DNA of 64,000 bases, taken from contig NC_088792.1 of assembly GCF_011386835.1 (NCBI RefSeq), forward strand, positions 110,580,421 through 110,644,420. The letters are read 5' to 3'. The notes under the pieces are model-generated. The model did no database searches, had not been told where the DNA came from, and saw only the letters and a list, made by a program, of their open reading frames with translations. This DNA comes from Chrysemys picta bellii. Lineage: Eukaryota > Chordata > Testudines > Emydidae. The translations under genes were made by a program, and so were the position numbers. Shown piece after piece: positions 12,822 through 24,154 of this stretch (the first letter of the stretch is position 1; each line of letters opens with the position of its first letter).

Positions 12822-13664
12822 ATTATGAGTATTTTGAAAGGAACAGAACAGCCTGCTATTTTGTGTGCACAAATATAGTGGCTTGCATTCATTTGAAATG
12901 TGTGAAAATAAAGCAACCAGGGGAAAAAGTCACACCCAGCCCCTAAATATTTCTGTTTTATTTTCCTTTCACTTCTAGAACTCTGTTAATATTTCTTATA
13001 TTTCCAAATAATTATGTACTCACTATACTTGACATCATTTAAAAAAAATACTGAACTGATTTTCTTCAAATTTGGCCTAAATTAGATAGAGCCTAAATGA
13101 GGAAAACAAGCTACATTTGAAGATTTTCATCTCAACTGTTTTAAAATAATCTGACACAAAATATCTGCTGGGGACATATGGAAAAATAGTATTTCATTCA
13201 TGCACGCGTAACTCATAACACAGCTCAAGCAACTGTGCCCAACTTTTGCAAAAGTTATCACCCTCAGTGCTGAAGCTAATGGGACTACACGCGGGAGTAA
13301 AGCTTTGCAGGATCAGGCCCAGGTATGACTAAATATGAAGTCTTGGGTTTGCCAAAATGAAGGCTCACACAAAAGGGCTAGAAAACAGCATTTATACTTA
13401 TCCCTTGCATAACTGAGAGTAAAGAGCCAGGATTTCCAGGAAGAACATCAGGAAGATGGTGCCTCAGGCAAGCTGGGTTTTCAAAAGTGTGAGTCCTGCC
13501 CCATCAATTGGGATGGAGCAGGTCGCTTCTCTGGTGCTCTGAACACCCACTGCAAGCCATTGCACAAATGTGATGGGGCTATGACTCTGACTCCTCCTTG
13601 ACTCTCTCATCCCCTTTTTTGGTATGTTGCTCCTCAGGAGCAAGCAGTCCTTGTGCAACATATG
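12822..13664. other. Unrecognised AT-rich DNA
   Basis: No supported gene. A part-copy of the dispersed 'caatgggactac...ggatcaggccca' hairpin family is visible near 13260-13320. Confidence 0.4.
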
Positions 13665-13931
13665 ACATGTCTACACAGCAAAGAAAAACCGTGGCTGGCC
13701 TGTGCCAGCCTGCTTATGCTTCTGGGGCTTGGGCTGCAGGGCTGTTTCATTTCTGTGTAGACTTCCAGGCTTGGGCTGGAACCCGAGCTCTGGGACTCTG
13801 TCATCTCACAGTATCCTAGAGCCCAGATGTCTACACAGCAATGAAACAGCCTTACAGTCTGAGCCCCACAAACAAGCCAGCGTCCAATGGTACAGGCCCG
13901 CTGAAGGTGTCTAGTTGTGGTGCAGACTTAT
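13665..13931. mobile_element. Long-hairpin MITE (GTCTACACAGCAA type)
   Basis: Starts ACATGTCTACACAGCAA and ends near GTTGTGGTGCAGACTTA. Internally it repeats a 'cttgggctggaacccgagctctgggactc' type block in both orientations, so the whole folds as a long hairpin. It is the same family as 15444-15694. Overlapping frames through it are by-products of the palindrome, not genes. Confidence 0.6.
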
Positions 13932-14744
13932 CCATGGAGGGCAGAGACTATTGTTGTGGGAAGACCTTGAGAAGGTGGGCAAGATGGAATGAAGGCTTCT
14001 ATCCAGCCTTGCACCCCTGTCAGCAGCCCTTACATGGGCGTGCAGTTTGACCAAAAGTACATAGGATTATTATGCAAAGAGATGCAACTATGCTGGCAAT
14101 TTTATGTGAAAAGACAAGGGGGCAGATTTTTAAAGGGACAAAGTGCAGTTATGTGCTCAACTCCTGCTCAAAGTTGATGGGAGCCAAGCACCTAACTCAC
14201 ACTGTTGCTCTTTCTCCCACTATAAGTAAAGGCCCAGTCCTGTGAGGTGTTGGGTGCCCTCCTGAGAGATGCTGAGTAATTTCAACCGCTGCTGATTTCA
14301 TTAGTTGTTGAGAAAACTAAGTGCCTTGCAAGAGAATAGAGGTTTTATATTCCACCCCCCATCATCATAGTCACTTCCTTTTGCTGGGATGGACCAGAAA
14401 GGACTAATACAAATTTCTATAAAAGCAAGATGAATAAAATACACAAGATATTGAAAATCTTCAGGATATCTACAAACTAGAGGTGGGTAAATACTCAAAA
14501 TATTGTAATGATTTTTCTCAAATAAAAAAAATCTTTAATTCAACTTTATTAGGGTTCACGTGCCTTCTGAATTCCTGTTCTGTAAATATTCAAGCAAATG
14601 AATGTACTGTCAACATCTTATAAAAAATATTAGAGAACATTTATGCAATGAAAACTTTGAACTTATAAACCCAGGAATTTGTACTGGAAACATGATTCTA
14701 AGAGGTACTTCAGAAATCAGAAATAACATTATACGACTTTCAGA
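13932..14744. other. Unrecognised intergenic DNA
   Basis: AT-rich. No feature can be supported. Confidence 0.4.
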
Positions 14745-14925
14745 TGGACTCGTAGTTAAGTCAGTGGACAGAAGATCTGGGTTCAATCCTGGGCTCTGTC
14801 ATAAACTTCCTAGGTGATATTGGGAAAATCATTTAATTGCACTGTGCCTCAGTGCCCCATCATAAAATTCAATATAAATTATTATTTCTATTTTGATAAG
14901 ACCTAGAGGATGTCACTGAGATGTG
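14745..14925 (+). repeat. MIR-like tRNA-derived SINE
   Basis: A tRNA-like head with an A-box-like TAGTTAAGTCAGTGG and a B box GGTTCAATCC (14780-14789) is followed by 'cctaggtgatattgggaaaatcatttaa' and 'ctgtgcctcagtgccccat', the classic core of MIR/CORE-SINEs. The downstream stretch to about 15140 reads as an oppositely oriented, diverged copy of the same kind of SINE. Confidence 0.65.
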
Positions 14926-14949
14926 GTCTCCATTGTGGGAAGCCATGTA

Positions 14950-15140
14950 CTTACCCACAGCAAGAGCCAGTCCCTGCCTGATAAATCTTACATTCTAAAT
15001 AGAAAATAAAGGATGAAAGAAAAGAGGTTCCCCAATTTTACAGATAGGGAACTGTTGTACACACAGATTGCCATTTGCCCATGGTCCACACAGCAAATCT
15101 ATGACAGAACTGGAAAATGGAATCTTCTGGCTGCTGTGCA
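14950..15140 (-). repeat. Diverged SINE core, minus orientation
   Basis: The phrases 'cagatagggaactg', 'catggtccacacagcaaatct' and 'gacagaactggaa' match, in order, the complement of the tRNA-derived SINE core seen at 276-432. Old copy. Confidence 0.45.
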
Positions 15141-15164
15141 TTATCCATAGCACCATCCTCCTCT

Positions 15165-15300
15165 TCTCCTACCTTTACATTGCCTATTTAGATTGTAGGC
15201 AGGGACATTCTCTATATATTTATACAGTGTCTAGCACAGTGGGGGTCCCAATCTCATTTAGTGCCTCTAAGCATTACTGCAATACAAATAATTAAAATAA
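15165..15300 (+). repeat. MIR/L2-type 3' tail
   Basis: 'gattgtaggcagggacattc' followed by 'acagtgtctagcacagtggggg' and an AATAATTAAAATAATAA tail follows the order of a MIR/L2 3' end. Similar tails occur near 27270-27385 and 47183-47275. Confidence 0.5.
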
Positions 15301-15443
15301 TAAATCAAACATAACCAGTGCAACACAAGTTTGGATACAGAATAGTTACAATAATCATGAACAACTTACAGAGCAATTATTTGGCAAGGAATTTGGGCGG
15401 GGGGAAACAAGCTATAATTGTGTGAAAGTCATAGATTACGTAG

Positions 15444-15694
15444 GGTATGTTTACACGGCAAGTAAACATTCATGGCTGGCTTGAATCAGCTGACACAGGC
15501 TCATGGGGCTTTGGCTATAGGGCTGTAAAATGACAGTGTAGATGGGAGGGCTTGGGCTGGAGCCCAAGCTCTGGGACTCCATGAGGAGGTTGAATCTCTG
15601 AGTTGGAACATTTACACTGCAATTTTACAGCCCCATAGCCCAACCCCTGTGAGCTTGAATCAACTGAGAGAGGCCACCTGCGTGTAAACATACC
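15444..15694. mobile_element. Long-hairpin MITE with perfect 14-bp inverted ends
   Basis: The ends GGTATGTTTACACG (15444-15457) and CGTGTAAACATACC (15681-15694) are exact reverse complements. The interior holds paired blocks ('gggctttggctatagggctgtaaaa' against 'tttacagccccatagccc'), so nearly the whole 251 bp folds back. Same family as 13665-13931. No target duplication was identified. Confidence 0.7.
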
Positions 15695-15785
15695 AATGAA
15701 GTCTAGGTGAACTAATCATAACAAACAATTTATATATTGAATGTTGCCCTTTTTTTTTTGCTACTTCTGCCTATTATCCTGCCCA

Positions 15786-15858
15786 TAGTTACACCAGTAA
15801 AATTCCACTGACTTCAGTAAGGTTTCACTGGTATAACCGAGAACAGAATTTGACCCTT
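15786..15858. repeat. Short hairpin repeat, half copy
   Basis: 'gttacaccagtaaaattccactgac' then 'ttcactggtataac' form a short palindrome of the GGGCCAGAT/TTACACCAG dispersed family. Confidence 0.4.
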
Positions 15859-16653
15859 TCTTTCTAGGCTAGTGTATTACATATAGTTATCCAAATCAGG
15901 CCTCATAGCTGCCAGTCTGGTATGTGACTATCATCCCATTAGCAGTTCAGCAGGCATTTGCTTTTAGACCATTCAGTGCTGTTTGGTAAGATAGCAGGAA
16001 AGAAGCTATTTGCTGTATTAAAGATAGTGTATCTCCTTTGACAGTTTTTACCTTTCTAACAAAGTATTTGGCTTCTCTATTAGAAACATGGATGCTAGAG
16101 GTGATAAAAAATAAGAAGTTTGTGATCGTGACTATGTACATTTTCAGTCACAGAAATATTTGTGAAAGTTCCACACTCCAAAAATAAGTTTTGCTAAAGG
16201 TCTTGAGACATAAACAATGTGCCCCAAACTTGACATAACTGATCCATATACTAAATGATAAGAGGAAGACTCACAGAGTATCTAGGTCACAGTGTACCAA
16301 ACCATCAGTGGATACAACCGCATATTTTTGTGTTTAAATACTGGGCAGGTTGAAATATATCTCCAGGAAATGAACTCGCTGATAACTGAGTCAAAAGATT
16401 TACCGGTGAGAATCCCTTCAGGACTGCACTTAAACATTTGTTTAAGTCCCAGTGAAGTTTGGCTGAATCAGAAACTGGATATGCAATTACATTTTCAGTA
16501 GTTGTGTGCAAGCCCAAGGAACAGCTGAAACTCTTTTGGAGGCGCTCTTACAACATCTGCCACACACGATGGGCATACACGTCCAGAATTTACAGAAATC
16601 CAAGATGCTGAGTAGAGTTTCATGAAGAAGCACTTGGACATGCACTGCTCATC
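15859..16653. other. Unrecognised intergenic DNA
   Basis: Contains two mutually antisense frames near 16292-16517 with no domain-like content. Nothing supported. Confidence 0.4.
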
Positions 16654-16951
16654 TAAGGGCTTGTCTACATTACCGGCTGGATCGATGGTAAGCAATCAAT
16701 CCAGCGGGGGTCGATTTATTGTGTCTAGTCTAGACATGATAAATTGGCCGCCGAGAACTCTCCCGTTGACTCTGATACTCCATCAGGGCGAGAGGTGCAG
16801 GCGGAGTCGACAGGAGAGCATCAGCCATCGACTTACCACAGTGAAGACACCACAGTAAGTAGATCTAAGTGCATTGACTTTGGCTACGTTATTCACGTAG
16901 CTGAAGTTGCATAACTTAGATCAATTTCCCCCCAGTGTAGTCCAGGCCTAA
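16654..16951. mobile_element. Harbinger-like MITE, copy A
   Basis: A 292-bp element (16657-16948) is flanked on both sides by TAA (16654-16656 and 16949-16951), the TWA target preferred by PIF/Harbinger elements. The ends are GGGCTTGTCTACATTAC and CAGTGTAGTCCAGGCC. The inside has a GGTCGATTTATTGTG... hairpin and a GAGTCGAC arm, and is more CpG-rich than the flanks. Homologous to 44740-45024, 58536-58810 and 61893-62192. Confidence 0.75.
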
Positions 16952-17996
16952 ATGATTTAAGACTATCTCTGGATTTTGGTAATGCCTATCACCATTTTTC
17001 CAGTGACTATTAAAGCAGCTACAACATACAGCAGTGTCAATGAACCATTGGCACATGTTCTGCCTTTGGCATGTGGACCCATTTTGCTTGGTATGCATGT
17101 ATATAAATAAATTAAGAATAAATAGAAGGGAAAAAAAAGGAAATCGAACAAATTATCTGAAAAACAAAATATGAATTATAAATTCTGGCCCTTCATACAT
17201 TTGTAATCTCAGTCTTTTCCTGCCTGAAATCTATAGCACATCACCTTCAACCTTTTTTGTCTATCCTCTGCCAAATTTCCTAGCGTTCCTTTGTGTCATA
17301 TGTCCACATCTTGGTCAAATGCAATGAGACTTACACCAACACCCATGCTCCTGAGTGCAATTGTTTTAGTTTGCTGAATCCTGTCATTTTGAAACTGAAC
17401 CGCATTGTGCAGGAAATGTTAGTTGTTTTAATTAAACATTTTAAGTTGTGATAGAATGTGTGAATGATTATACGAGTGGACCATCAGAATTACAATTTGA
17501 CAGTCTTTAAAAGAAGTGTGTACAGTATTAAATGTCCATTGAAGCTGAGAGAAAAATTATTTCTTTTTATTTTTTTCAGCCAGGTCTAATGTCTGTCAGA
17601 TTTGTGTAAATGCTGCAGTTATCACTTCTCTGATGCATATACACCCACACTCCCTGGAAGAGTGAACCTAATAGATGGCGTTTTTTCAGAGACACTCCCC
17701 ATTGCCTATGATATAAAGGAAGTACTGGACTGCTACTACAGCACTGCAGCCCTTTGATCTGAAACAGGAGATCCTAAAGGTGATGCCACTGCTTCATTAT
17801 CTCTCCTTGTCCCCATACCCAAGGACTCAGTTCCCTTGCTGTACGGACTGCTAACTGGGGGCCTGGTCCAAGGCCCGCTGGAGTCAACGGAAGTCTTTCC
17901 ACTTACTTCAAGAGGCTGTGGATTAAGCCCTGAAAGAAGAGCCCTGCCCTGGCTGCTATTCTTCTCTGCCTAGTAGCAGCTAGGGCATGATTCTCA
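16952..17996. other. Unrecognised intergenic DNA
   Basis: AT-rich and unique-looking. No gene supported. Confidence 0.4.
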
Positions 17997-20095
17997 GAGA
18001 GTGTGGCGTAGAGTCAGCAAAGATAAAGGGACCTTGCCTTTGGTTTGGGGTAAGAGAGAAGCCCCTTCTGTGAGGAAAGGAAAAGTTGTTGTGGGTGGCA
18101 GAAGTGTGATAAGAGGAATTCTTTCTGGAAGTGTGACCCTGCCAGCAGGTAGGGGATCTTGGGGGACAACTACGGCACTGGTGGGGTGCAAAATAAACTT
18201 TATTAAGAAAATGCAAAAACAGGGAAAATTCAATAGTGAGGGGTACGGGGTTTGTTAAGGTAGACAATTGGGGAGGGGTTTCTTTTTGTAAATAGGATAG
18301 GGGGTTTCAATAGCGGGGTACAATACAGTGGGGTCCAATACAGTTGGTAACCAATTAACACTGAAGTATAAATGTAACAGGTAGCTAACAGTTCCTATGT
18401 AAAATCATATAACAAACTAACAGTTATGGGTAAAATGTGTTAAATAACCAACAACTCTAGGTAAAAATATGTCACAGTGGTGTAAATGTAAAACGTGAGG
18501 TGTGTTAGAGAGAAAAAGGGTAACCAATGGGGTTTTATGCTAGACTTCCGTAATACAATTGAGGTTTGGCAGCAGCAGGAGCGGGGTGAGCACGTGTGGG
18601 AAGGGATTAAAAGAGAGCGAGAGAGAGAAAGGCAATGGTAGAGGAGTGATGAGGTTGGGGGATGGGGGAAAAGGAGCACGTGATGGAGCAGAGACCAAAG
18701 GCAGAGGCGCTGCGGAGGGAGATTTAAACTCAGGGAGACACAGAGAGCAGACAGGCTGCAAGTTTAAACAGCAGAGAGACTGCAACAAGTGACTGGGCAG
18801 CTCGGGGGGAGACATGGGCAAGTTTTGGGGGGGGGGGTTAGGGCAGCGGGAAGACAGACTTCACCACAATTATACAGAACGCAGTAAAATCTTATCTATG
18901 ATCTAACTCAACCAAGACTACACAAATTAGCAAGTAACAGAACACAATGCAACAATTTTTTAAACCTAACTTACAGAGCACAATACAAACAATTCTTTAA
19001 AGCTAACTTAACTACAGCTCTGCAAAATGAAATTACAACTTATCTAGACTAAGAACCTGATTCTAATAGGTGCACCTTACACTATGCCGCTTCTTTGATC
19101 GGGAGGGGGAGCGGTTCCGGAGACCAGAGTGGTGTGTGCCCAGGGTACAGCCCCCTGGGGGGGGGAGGAGGGGTTAACTAGTGGTGGCTGCAGCAGTGGG
19201 GTGGCTGCAGGCCGGCAGCCCAGGATAGAGTCCAGGAAGGCAAAGCCTAGCAGCGGCACAGGCCTATTTCCAGCAGCAAAGGCGCTGCGGAGCAAGAAAC
19301 AGATTACAGATACAGACCAAGGAGTTAGCTTGGGTCTGTCTGCTGGGGAAACAAGGCCAGCAGCTAGGACAGGGGAAGTTTGCAAGAGGGAGTTCTTACC
19401 AATCCCCAGGACAGCAGCAAGCACAGAGACAGGAACGGCAGTAGCATCGGAGGATGGAGAGAGGACTTGATTCGCTTACAATAATCAGGAGATCCCCAGG
19501 CACAAATTCGTTGTTCGTGGGAGGGGAGTTTAAAAAATGGGGGTACGCTCAAAAACAAACGAGAGCGGGGAGAGGGCCCCCCAAAGACCCCTAGCTGATC
19601 AGACCAGGTGGCAAAGCAAGGACCTTCTCCGAGGTCTGATCAGAAAATGTCCGGCTTTAAAGGCAAACTCAGGCAGTTTCCCACCCAGTAATTTTGATTG
19701 GCTCCTTTTGATACAGGGGAGGAGAGAAGGCAGGGAAAGGCTGCAGGTAAGCATAGGCATGCCTGGGCATTTTTTTGAGCCACAGGAATGACTCATATGC
19801 TTAATTAGTTGGCCACTTCAGGTCTTGCATTTCTAGGCAGCGCCCCCCACGCCGAGCCCGGGTCTGAACAAAGGAACCAAACAAAGAAGCAAGAAGCCCC
19901 CTCCCTAGGCAGAGCAATGGCTCCAGTTAGTCTGTACAAGCCATTCCTATGAATAGGGCTGTGACTTTAGTTAGCACAATGGCCGGGAGGGACGGCCACA
20001 CAGGACAAACAGAAAGGACAGGGGAAAAAGGAATGCAGCAGGGTGACAGCTGTAACAGACAAGGTGGCGGCAGAAGATGATGCTGGAGCAGAGAG
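17997..20095 (-). mobile_element. 2.09-kb endogenous-retrovirus-type solo LTR
   Basis: The element spans 18002-20090, with TG and CA ends and a 5-bp direct repeat GAGAG on both sides (17997-18001, 20091-20095). Read on the minus strand, it has a CCAAT-like GGAGCCAATCAAAA followed by TTTAAAGCC as promoter candidates near 19655-19705. A poly(A) signal AATAAA lies at the complement of 18199-18204, about 200 bp from the 3' end, so minus is the likely orientation. No gag, pol or env frame is present; the frames at 19077-19470 are antisense pairs without domains. GAGAG is a simple string, so the duplication alone is weak, but the combination with TG/CA ends is persuasive. The length is unusually long for an LTR. 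Confidence 0.65.
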
Positions 20096-21264
20096 ATGAT
20101 CACTCAGAACTAACCAACTTGTAATAGTTTAAAAGAACTTTTTTGTTTGTTTGTTTTACAGACTTCACTCACCACTTCTCGTAACTAAATATATAATGTG
20201 CAGACTGGAGAATAACAGCAGACAATAAACTTAACAGTAATAAAAGTAATAGCATATGCAATGAAACTGGATATAGACTGGATACTGGAAAGCCAAAACA
20301 CTTCCCTTCCTTAAGAAAACATCAAGAAAAGTCAGCTACTTTCATGGGCACTGCTGGCAATATCAAAGAACTATGCCAATCATACTCAGATAGTAATGGG
20401 AAGTCACTGAATAACTTCTTGAAGACCTGATGCCTAGAAAATTCTTTACAATTCGGCATCACAAATCTCAAATCTCTAGATATTGACAACATCAAAATGG
20501 TTATGGTTGAGTGACAGGAGAATGCTACCTGGAAAACCAAGTGTGTTTCCAGGTTGGTTACTAGCTGAAAATGATTAAATATGGCAGGATTGAACAAAAC
20601 AATCAATCCACTCCCCAAAATGAATTTTTGCAAGCATGGAGCACATTGCTTGATTATTATGTTTCTAAGAATAAACTAGCCATGGCTTTCTTGATGACCT
20701 TCAGGTCAATGCATTAATGCAAACAAGTTTTTCAAGAATGAACTTCATCAAGTCTGACACCAAGAATCATCTAGTAAATGATATGAGTACACCATGTGTG
20801 GCTCTGAAAACCATCCAATGCAAGCTTATAATTAAAAAAACAAAACAAAACCTGTCATCCAAAATTCAACAGCAGAAATCTCACTGTCTGTTGGTCAGCT
20901 GCCTCTGCATATCTGCAAATCATGTGATAATGAGTACATCTTTTGTAATCACTTGGCATAGTGAAGGTTAATGGTCACTGGAAGATAGTATCCCAGTGCA
21001 AGACCTCAAGGAATCATATCCACCGATTGTTAGAAAACAGGTGATGACAAGGCTACAGCCATTCAGTAATGTTTTATAGAAATATAAACCTAGTGTAGTA
21101 TTTATGGTGACACAATCTCAGAATGTTTCATTATTATTTGCTGTAGGCTCATGACAGGGCCCACTTTGAAAAGTTTTGTCCCCTTCTTCCCTCTCCCCCG
21201 ACCCCAGCATAAAAGTTCTGCTGAACTGAAGAAGAGTGCTGTGTAAGCTCGAAAGTTTGTCTCT
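20096..21264. other. Unrecognised intergenic DNA
   Basis: AT-rich. No gene or repeat family recognised. Confidence 0.4.
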
Positions 21265-21606
21265 CTCACCAATGAACATAAGAAAGGCCGTACCGGGTCA
21301 GACCAAAGGTCCATCTAGCCCAGTATCCTGTCTACCAACAGTGGCCAATGCCAGGTGCCCCAGAGGGAGTGAACCTAACAGGCAATGATCAAGTGATCTC
21401 TCTCCTGCCATCCATCTCCATCCTCTGACAGACAGAGGCTAGGGACACCATTCCTTACCCGTCCTGGCTAATAGCTATTAATGGATTTAACCACCATGAA
21501 TTTATCCAGTTCTCTTTTAAACTCTGTTATAGTCCTAGCCTTCACAACCTCCTCAGGTAAGGAGTTCCAAAAGTTGACTGTGCGCTGCATGAAATTTGAA
21601 ATTAAT

Positions 21607-21815
21607 GGAGATATCCCATCTCCTAGAACTGGAAGGGACCTTGAAAGGTCATCAAGTCCAGCCCCCTGCCTTCACTAGCAGGACCAAGTACTGATTTTTC
21701 CCCAGATCCCTAAATGGCCTCCTCAAGGATTGAACTCACAACTCTGGGTTTAGCAGGCCAATGCTCAAACCACTGAGCTATCCCTCCCACCCCACTGAGC
21801 TATCCCTCCCACCAA
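21607..21815 (-). mobile_element. tRNA-derived SINE inserted in CR1
   Basis: On the minus strand it begins with a tRNA-like head: A box TAGCTCAGTGG (complement of about 21770-21782) and B box GAGTTCAATCC (complement of 21727-21737). It continues into 'ggatctggggaaaaatcag' and ends in a CR1-like tail 'aggtcccttccagttctagg'. The head is partly duplicated in tandem: about 21 bp, CCACTGAGCTATCCCTCCCA, occurs at 21770 and again at 21792. This fits the turtle tRNA-derived SINE described for hidden-necked turtles (recalled, not searched). It splits the CR1 near its stop codon. Confidence 0.8.
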
Positions 21816-22791
21816 AAAGAACTTCCTTTTTAAACCTGCTGCCTATTAATTTCATTTGATGACCCCTAGTTCTTGTATTATGGGAAAGAGTAAATAACTT
21901 TTCCTTATCCACTTTCTCCACATCACTCATGATTTCATATACCTCTATCATATCCCCCCTTAGTCTCCTCTTTTCCAAGCTGAAGAGTCCTAGCCTCTTT
22001 AATCTCTCCTCATATGGGACCCATTCCAAACCCTTAATCATTTTAGTTGCCCTTTTCTGAACCTTTTCTAGTGCCAGTATATCTTTTTTGAGATGAGGAG
22101 ACCACATCTGTACGCAGTATTCGAGATGAGGGCGTACCATCGATTTATATAAGGGCAATAATATATTCTCAGTCTTATTCTCTATCCCCTTTTTAATGAT
22201 TCCTAACATCCTGTTTGCTTTTTTGACTGCCTCTGCACACTGCGTGGACATTTTCAGAGAACTATCCACGATGACTCCAAGATCTTTTTCCTGACTTGTT
22301 GTAGCTAAATTAGCCCCCATCATATTGTATGTATAGTTGGGGTTATTTTTTCCAATGTGCATTACTTTACATTTATCAACATTAAATTTCATTTGCCATT
22401 TTGTTGCCCAATCACTTAGTTTTGTGAGGTCTTTTTGAAGTTCTTCACAGTCTGCTTTGGTCTTAACTATCTTTAGCAGTTTAGTATCATCTGCAAACTT
22501 TGCCACCTCACTGTTTACCCCTTTCTCCAGATCATTTATGAATAAGTTGAATAGGATCGGTCCGAGGACTGACCCTTGGGGAACACCACTAGTTACCCCT
22601 CTCCATTTTGAGAATTTACCATTAATTCGTACCCTTTGTTCCCTGTCTTTTAACGAGTTCTCAATCCATGAAAGGACCTTCCCTTTTATCCCATGGCAGC
22701 TTAATTTACATAAGAGCCTTTTGTGAGGGACCTTGTCAAAGGCTTTCTGGAAATCTAAGTACACTATGTCCACTGGATCCCCCTTGTCCAC
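21778..22791 (-). pseudogene. CR1 reverse transcriptase, C-terminal 337-residue frame
   Basis: This is the reverse transcriptase of the CR1 above, acting in target-primed copying of LINE RNA. In this frame motif A is YLDFQKAFD (residues 11-19), motif B is GVPQGS (69-74) and the catalytic FADD is at 99-102. A thumb region ending in [14 protein letters not shown] and a CR1-type C-terminal segment GHQMKLIGSRFKKEVLF follow. The upstream part of the domain is in another frame (22764-23177), and one base appears lost near 22854-22857 at the QHG/FCKGK join. The last 11 residues (GGRDSSVGWEG) are not CR1: they are read from the SINE inserted at the 3' end, which supplies the stop codon. The start Met shown is internal, not a true start. 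Inactive as it stands. Confidence 0.9.
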
Positions 22792-23177
22792 AGGTTTGTT
22801 GACCCCTTCAAAGAATTCGAATAGATTAGTAAGACACGATTTCCCTTTACAGAACCATGTTGACTATTGCTCAACAGTTTATGTTTTTCTATGTGTCGGA
22901 CAATTTTATTCTTAACTATTATTTCGACTAATTTGCCTGGTACAGATGTTAGACTTACCAGTCTGTAATTGCCAGGATCACCTCTAGAGCCCTTTTTAAA
23001 TATTGGCGTTACATTAGCTAACTTCCAGTCATTGGGTACAGAAGCCGATTTAAAGGACAGGTTACAAACCTTAGTTAACAGTTCCGCAGCTTCACATTTG
23101 AGTTCTTTCAGAACTCTTGGGTGAATGTCATCTGGTCCCGGTGACTTGTTAATGTTAAATTTATCAATTAATTCCAA
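22764..23177 (-). pseudogene. CR1 reverse transcriptase, N-terminal fingers part
   Basis: Minus-strand frame with the CR1 fingers wording: NKSPGPDDIHPRVLKEL, then NDWKLANVTPIFKKG and GNYRLVSLTSVPGKLVE. It ends in a wrong frame after QHGSVKGN because of the single-base loss near 22854-22857, and continues in register in the frame 21778-22791. The conserved NYRPVSL appears here as NYRLVSL. No endonuclease domain lies upstream. Confidence 0.85.
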
Positions 23178-23240
23178 AACCTCCTCTCATGACAGTTTGT
23201 CCAATAAAGGTATTACTTCATCCACATTGTCTCTGTAGTA

Positions 23241-24154
23241 CACAGAGGTATTTCCAGATGCTAGACGTTGGCTATTGTATTGTCACCACATAAATGAAAG
23301 GATCCAACTGATTTTCACACTGCTACTCCTGGTGAAGGCCTTTTCTAATCATCTACTCTTTGTGTAACATCCAAAGAGTCCTGCTTCTCTGCTTTTATTC
23401 TGTCCTCCTGCAAGCATGTGAAAGAGATGGTCTGAAATAATGGAGCAGTAGCCTTATCCTTTACTTTCAAGATGACCTGCATGTGTGCTGCAGTACCCAA
23501 CCAATTGTCAAACAGTCATTTTTCAGGCTCATTTTTTATATACATGGATTTAACTTCAGGAAACAGATCTCATTTTGGCTCACTGGTTTATCCTGACCCC
23601 TTAACTACATCTCATGGAAACTCTGCCCTGTGAGTTTCATAGGTCACTGCCTCCTCTAGTTTTCTAATCAAAGGCGCTGTTTGACCTGTGAAACTTTTTA
23701 GCTCAGCATCTGAGGTTTCAAATGGTACTTTTTTAAAATCTTTCCTTATAATAGCTTATTTCAGATGGCAAAAATATTGACTGATATACTTGTACCCAAT
23801 TCCATAGTGATGGAATTATCTCGATTTCAAATTCAATCACAGTTTCTGATATTCTTTTGACTTGACACCAATTTATGGTGTGAATAGGCAATTCACTACC
23901 CGATGTATAATCTCTTTCTGCTGACTTGACTTCTTTTTCACCTGTAGTCACTCATGTTTGAACTTGTTTCTTTTTGGTTTTCTCATAAATTTTTATTTTG
24001 TTCCCTTTCTTTCTTTCTTTCTGCCTCCCATTAGTATTTTGTTAGGATCACTAAAGTATACACAACCAATGCATTTTTTGGATCCCAATCCTGCAATGAG
24101 CTTGCATAAATGCAGGGGACTGGCTGTGTGCAGTTCGTCACTCACTCATTTGTT
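23241..24154. other. Unrecognised intergenic DNA
   Basis: AT-rich, with a (CTTT)n run at about 24006-24022. No gene supported. Confidence 0.4.

Larger units (their letters stand above)
21265..23240 (-). mobile_element. CR1 LINE, 5'-truncated, with SINE insertion
   Basis: This minus-strand CR1 has its 3' UTR at 21265-21600 ('gccgtaccgggtcagaccaa' block), an interrupting SINE at about 21607-21815, and reverse transcriptase coding sequence from about 21816 to 23177. It is 5'-truncated near 23240, before the endonuclease domain. The long open frame marks it as one of the younger insertions in the window. Confidence 0.88.

Noticed and set aside
19077..19470. Overlapping frames of 113-115 residues on both strands
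   Set aside because: Inside the solo LTR, mutually antisense and without domains.
21727..21782. tRNA-like A and B boxes considered as a tRNA gene
   Set aside because: No acceptor stem or anticodon arm. They belong to the SINE head.
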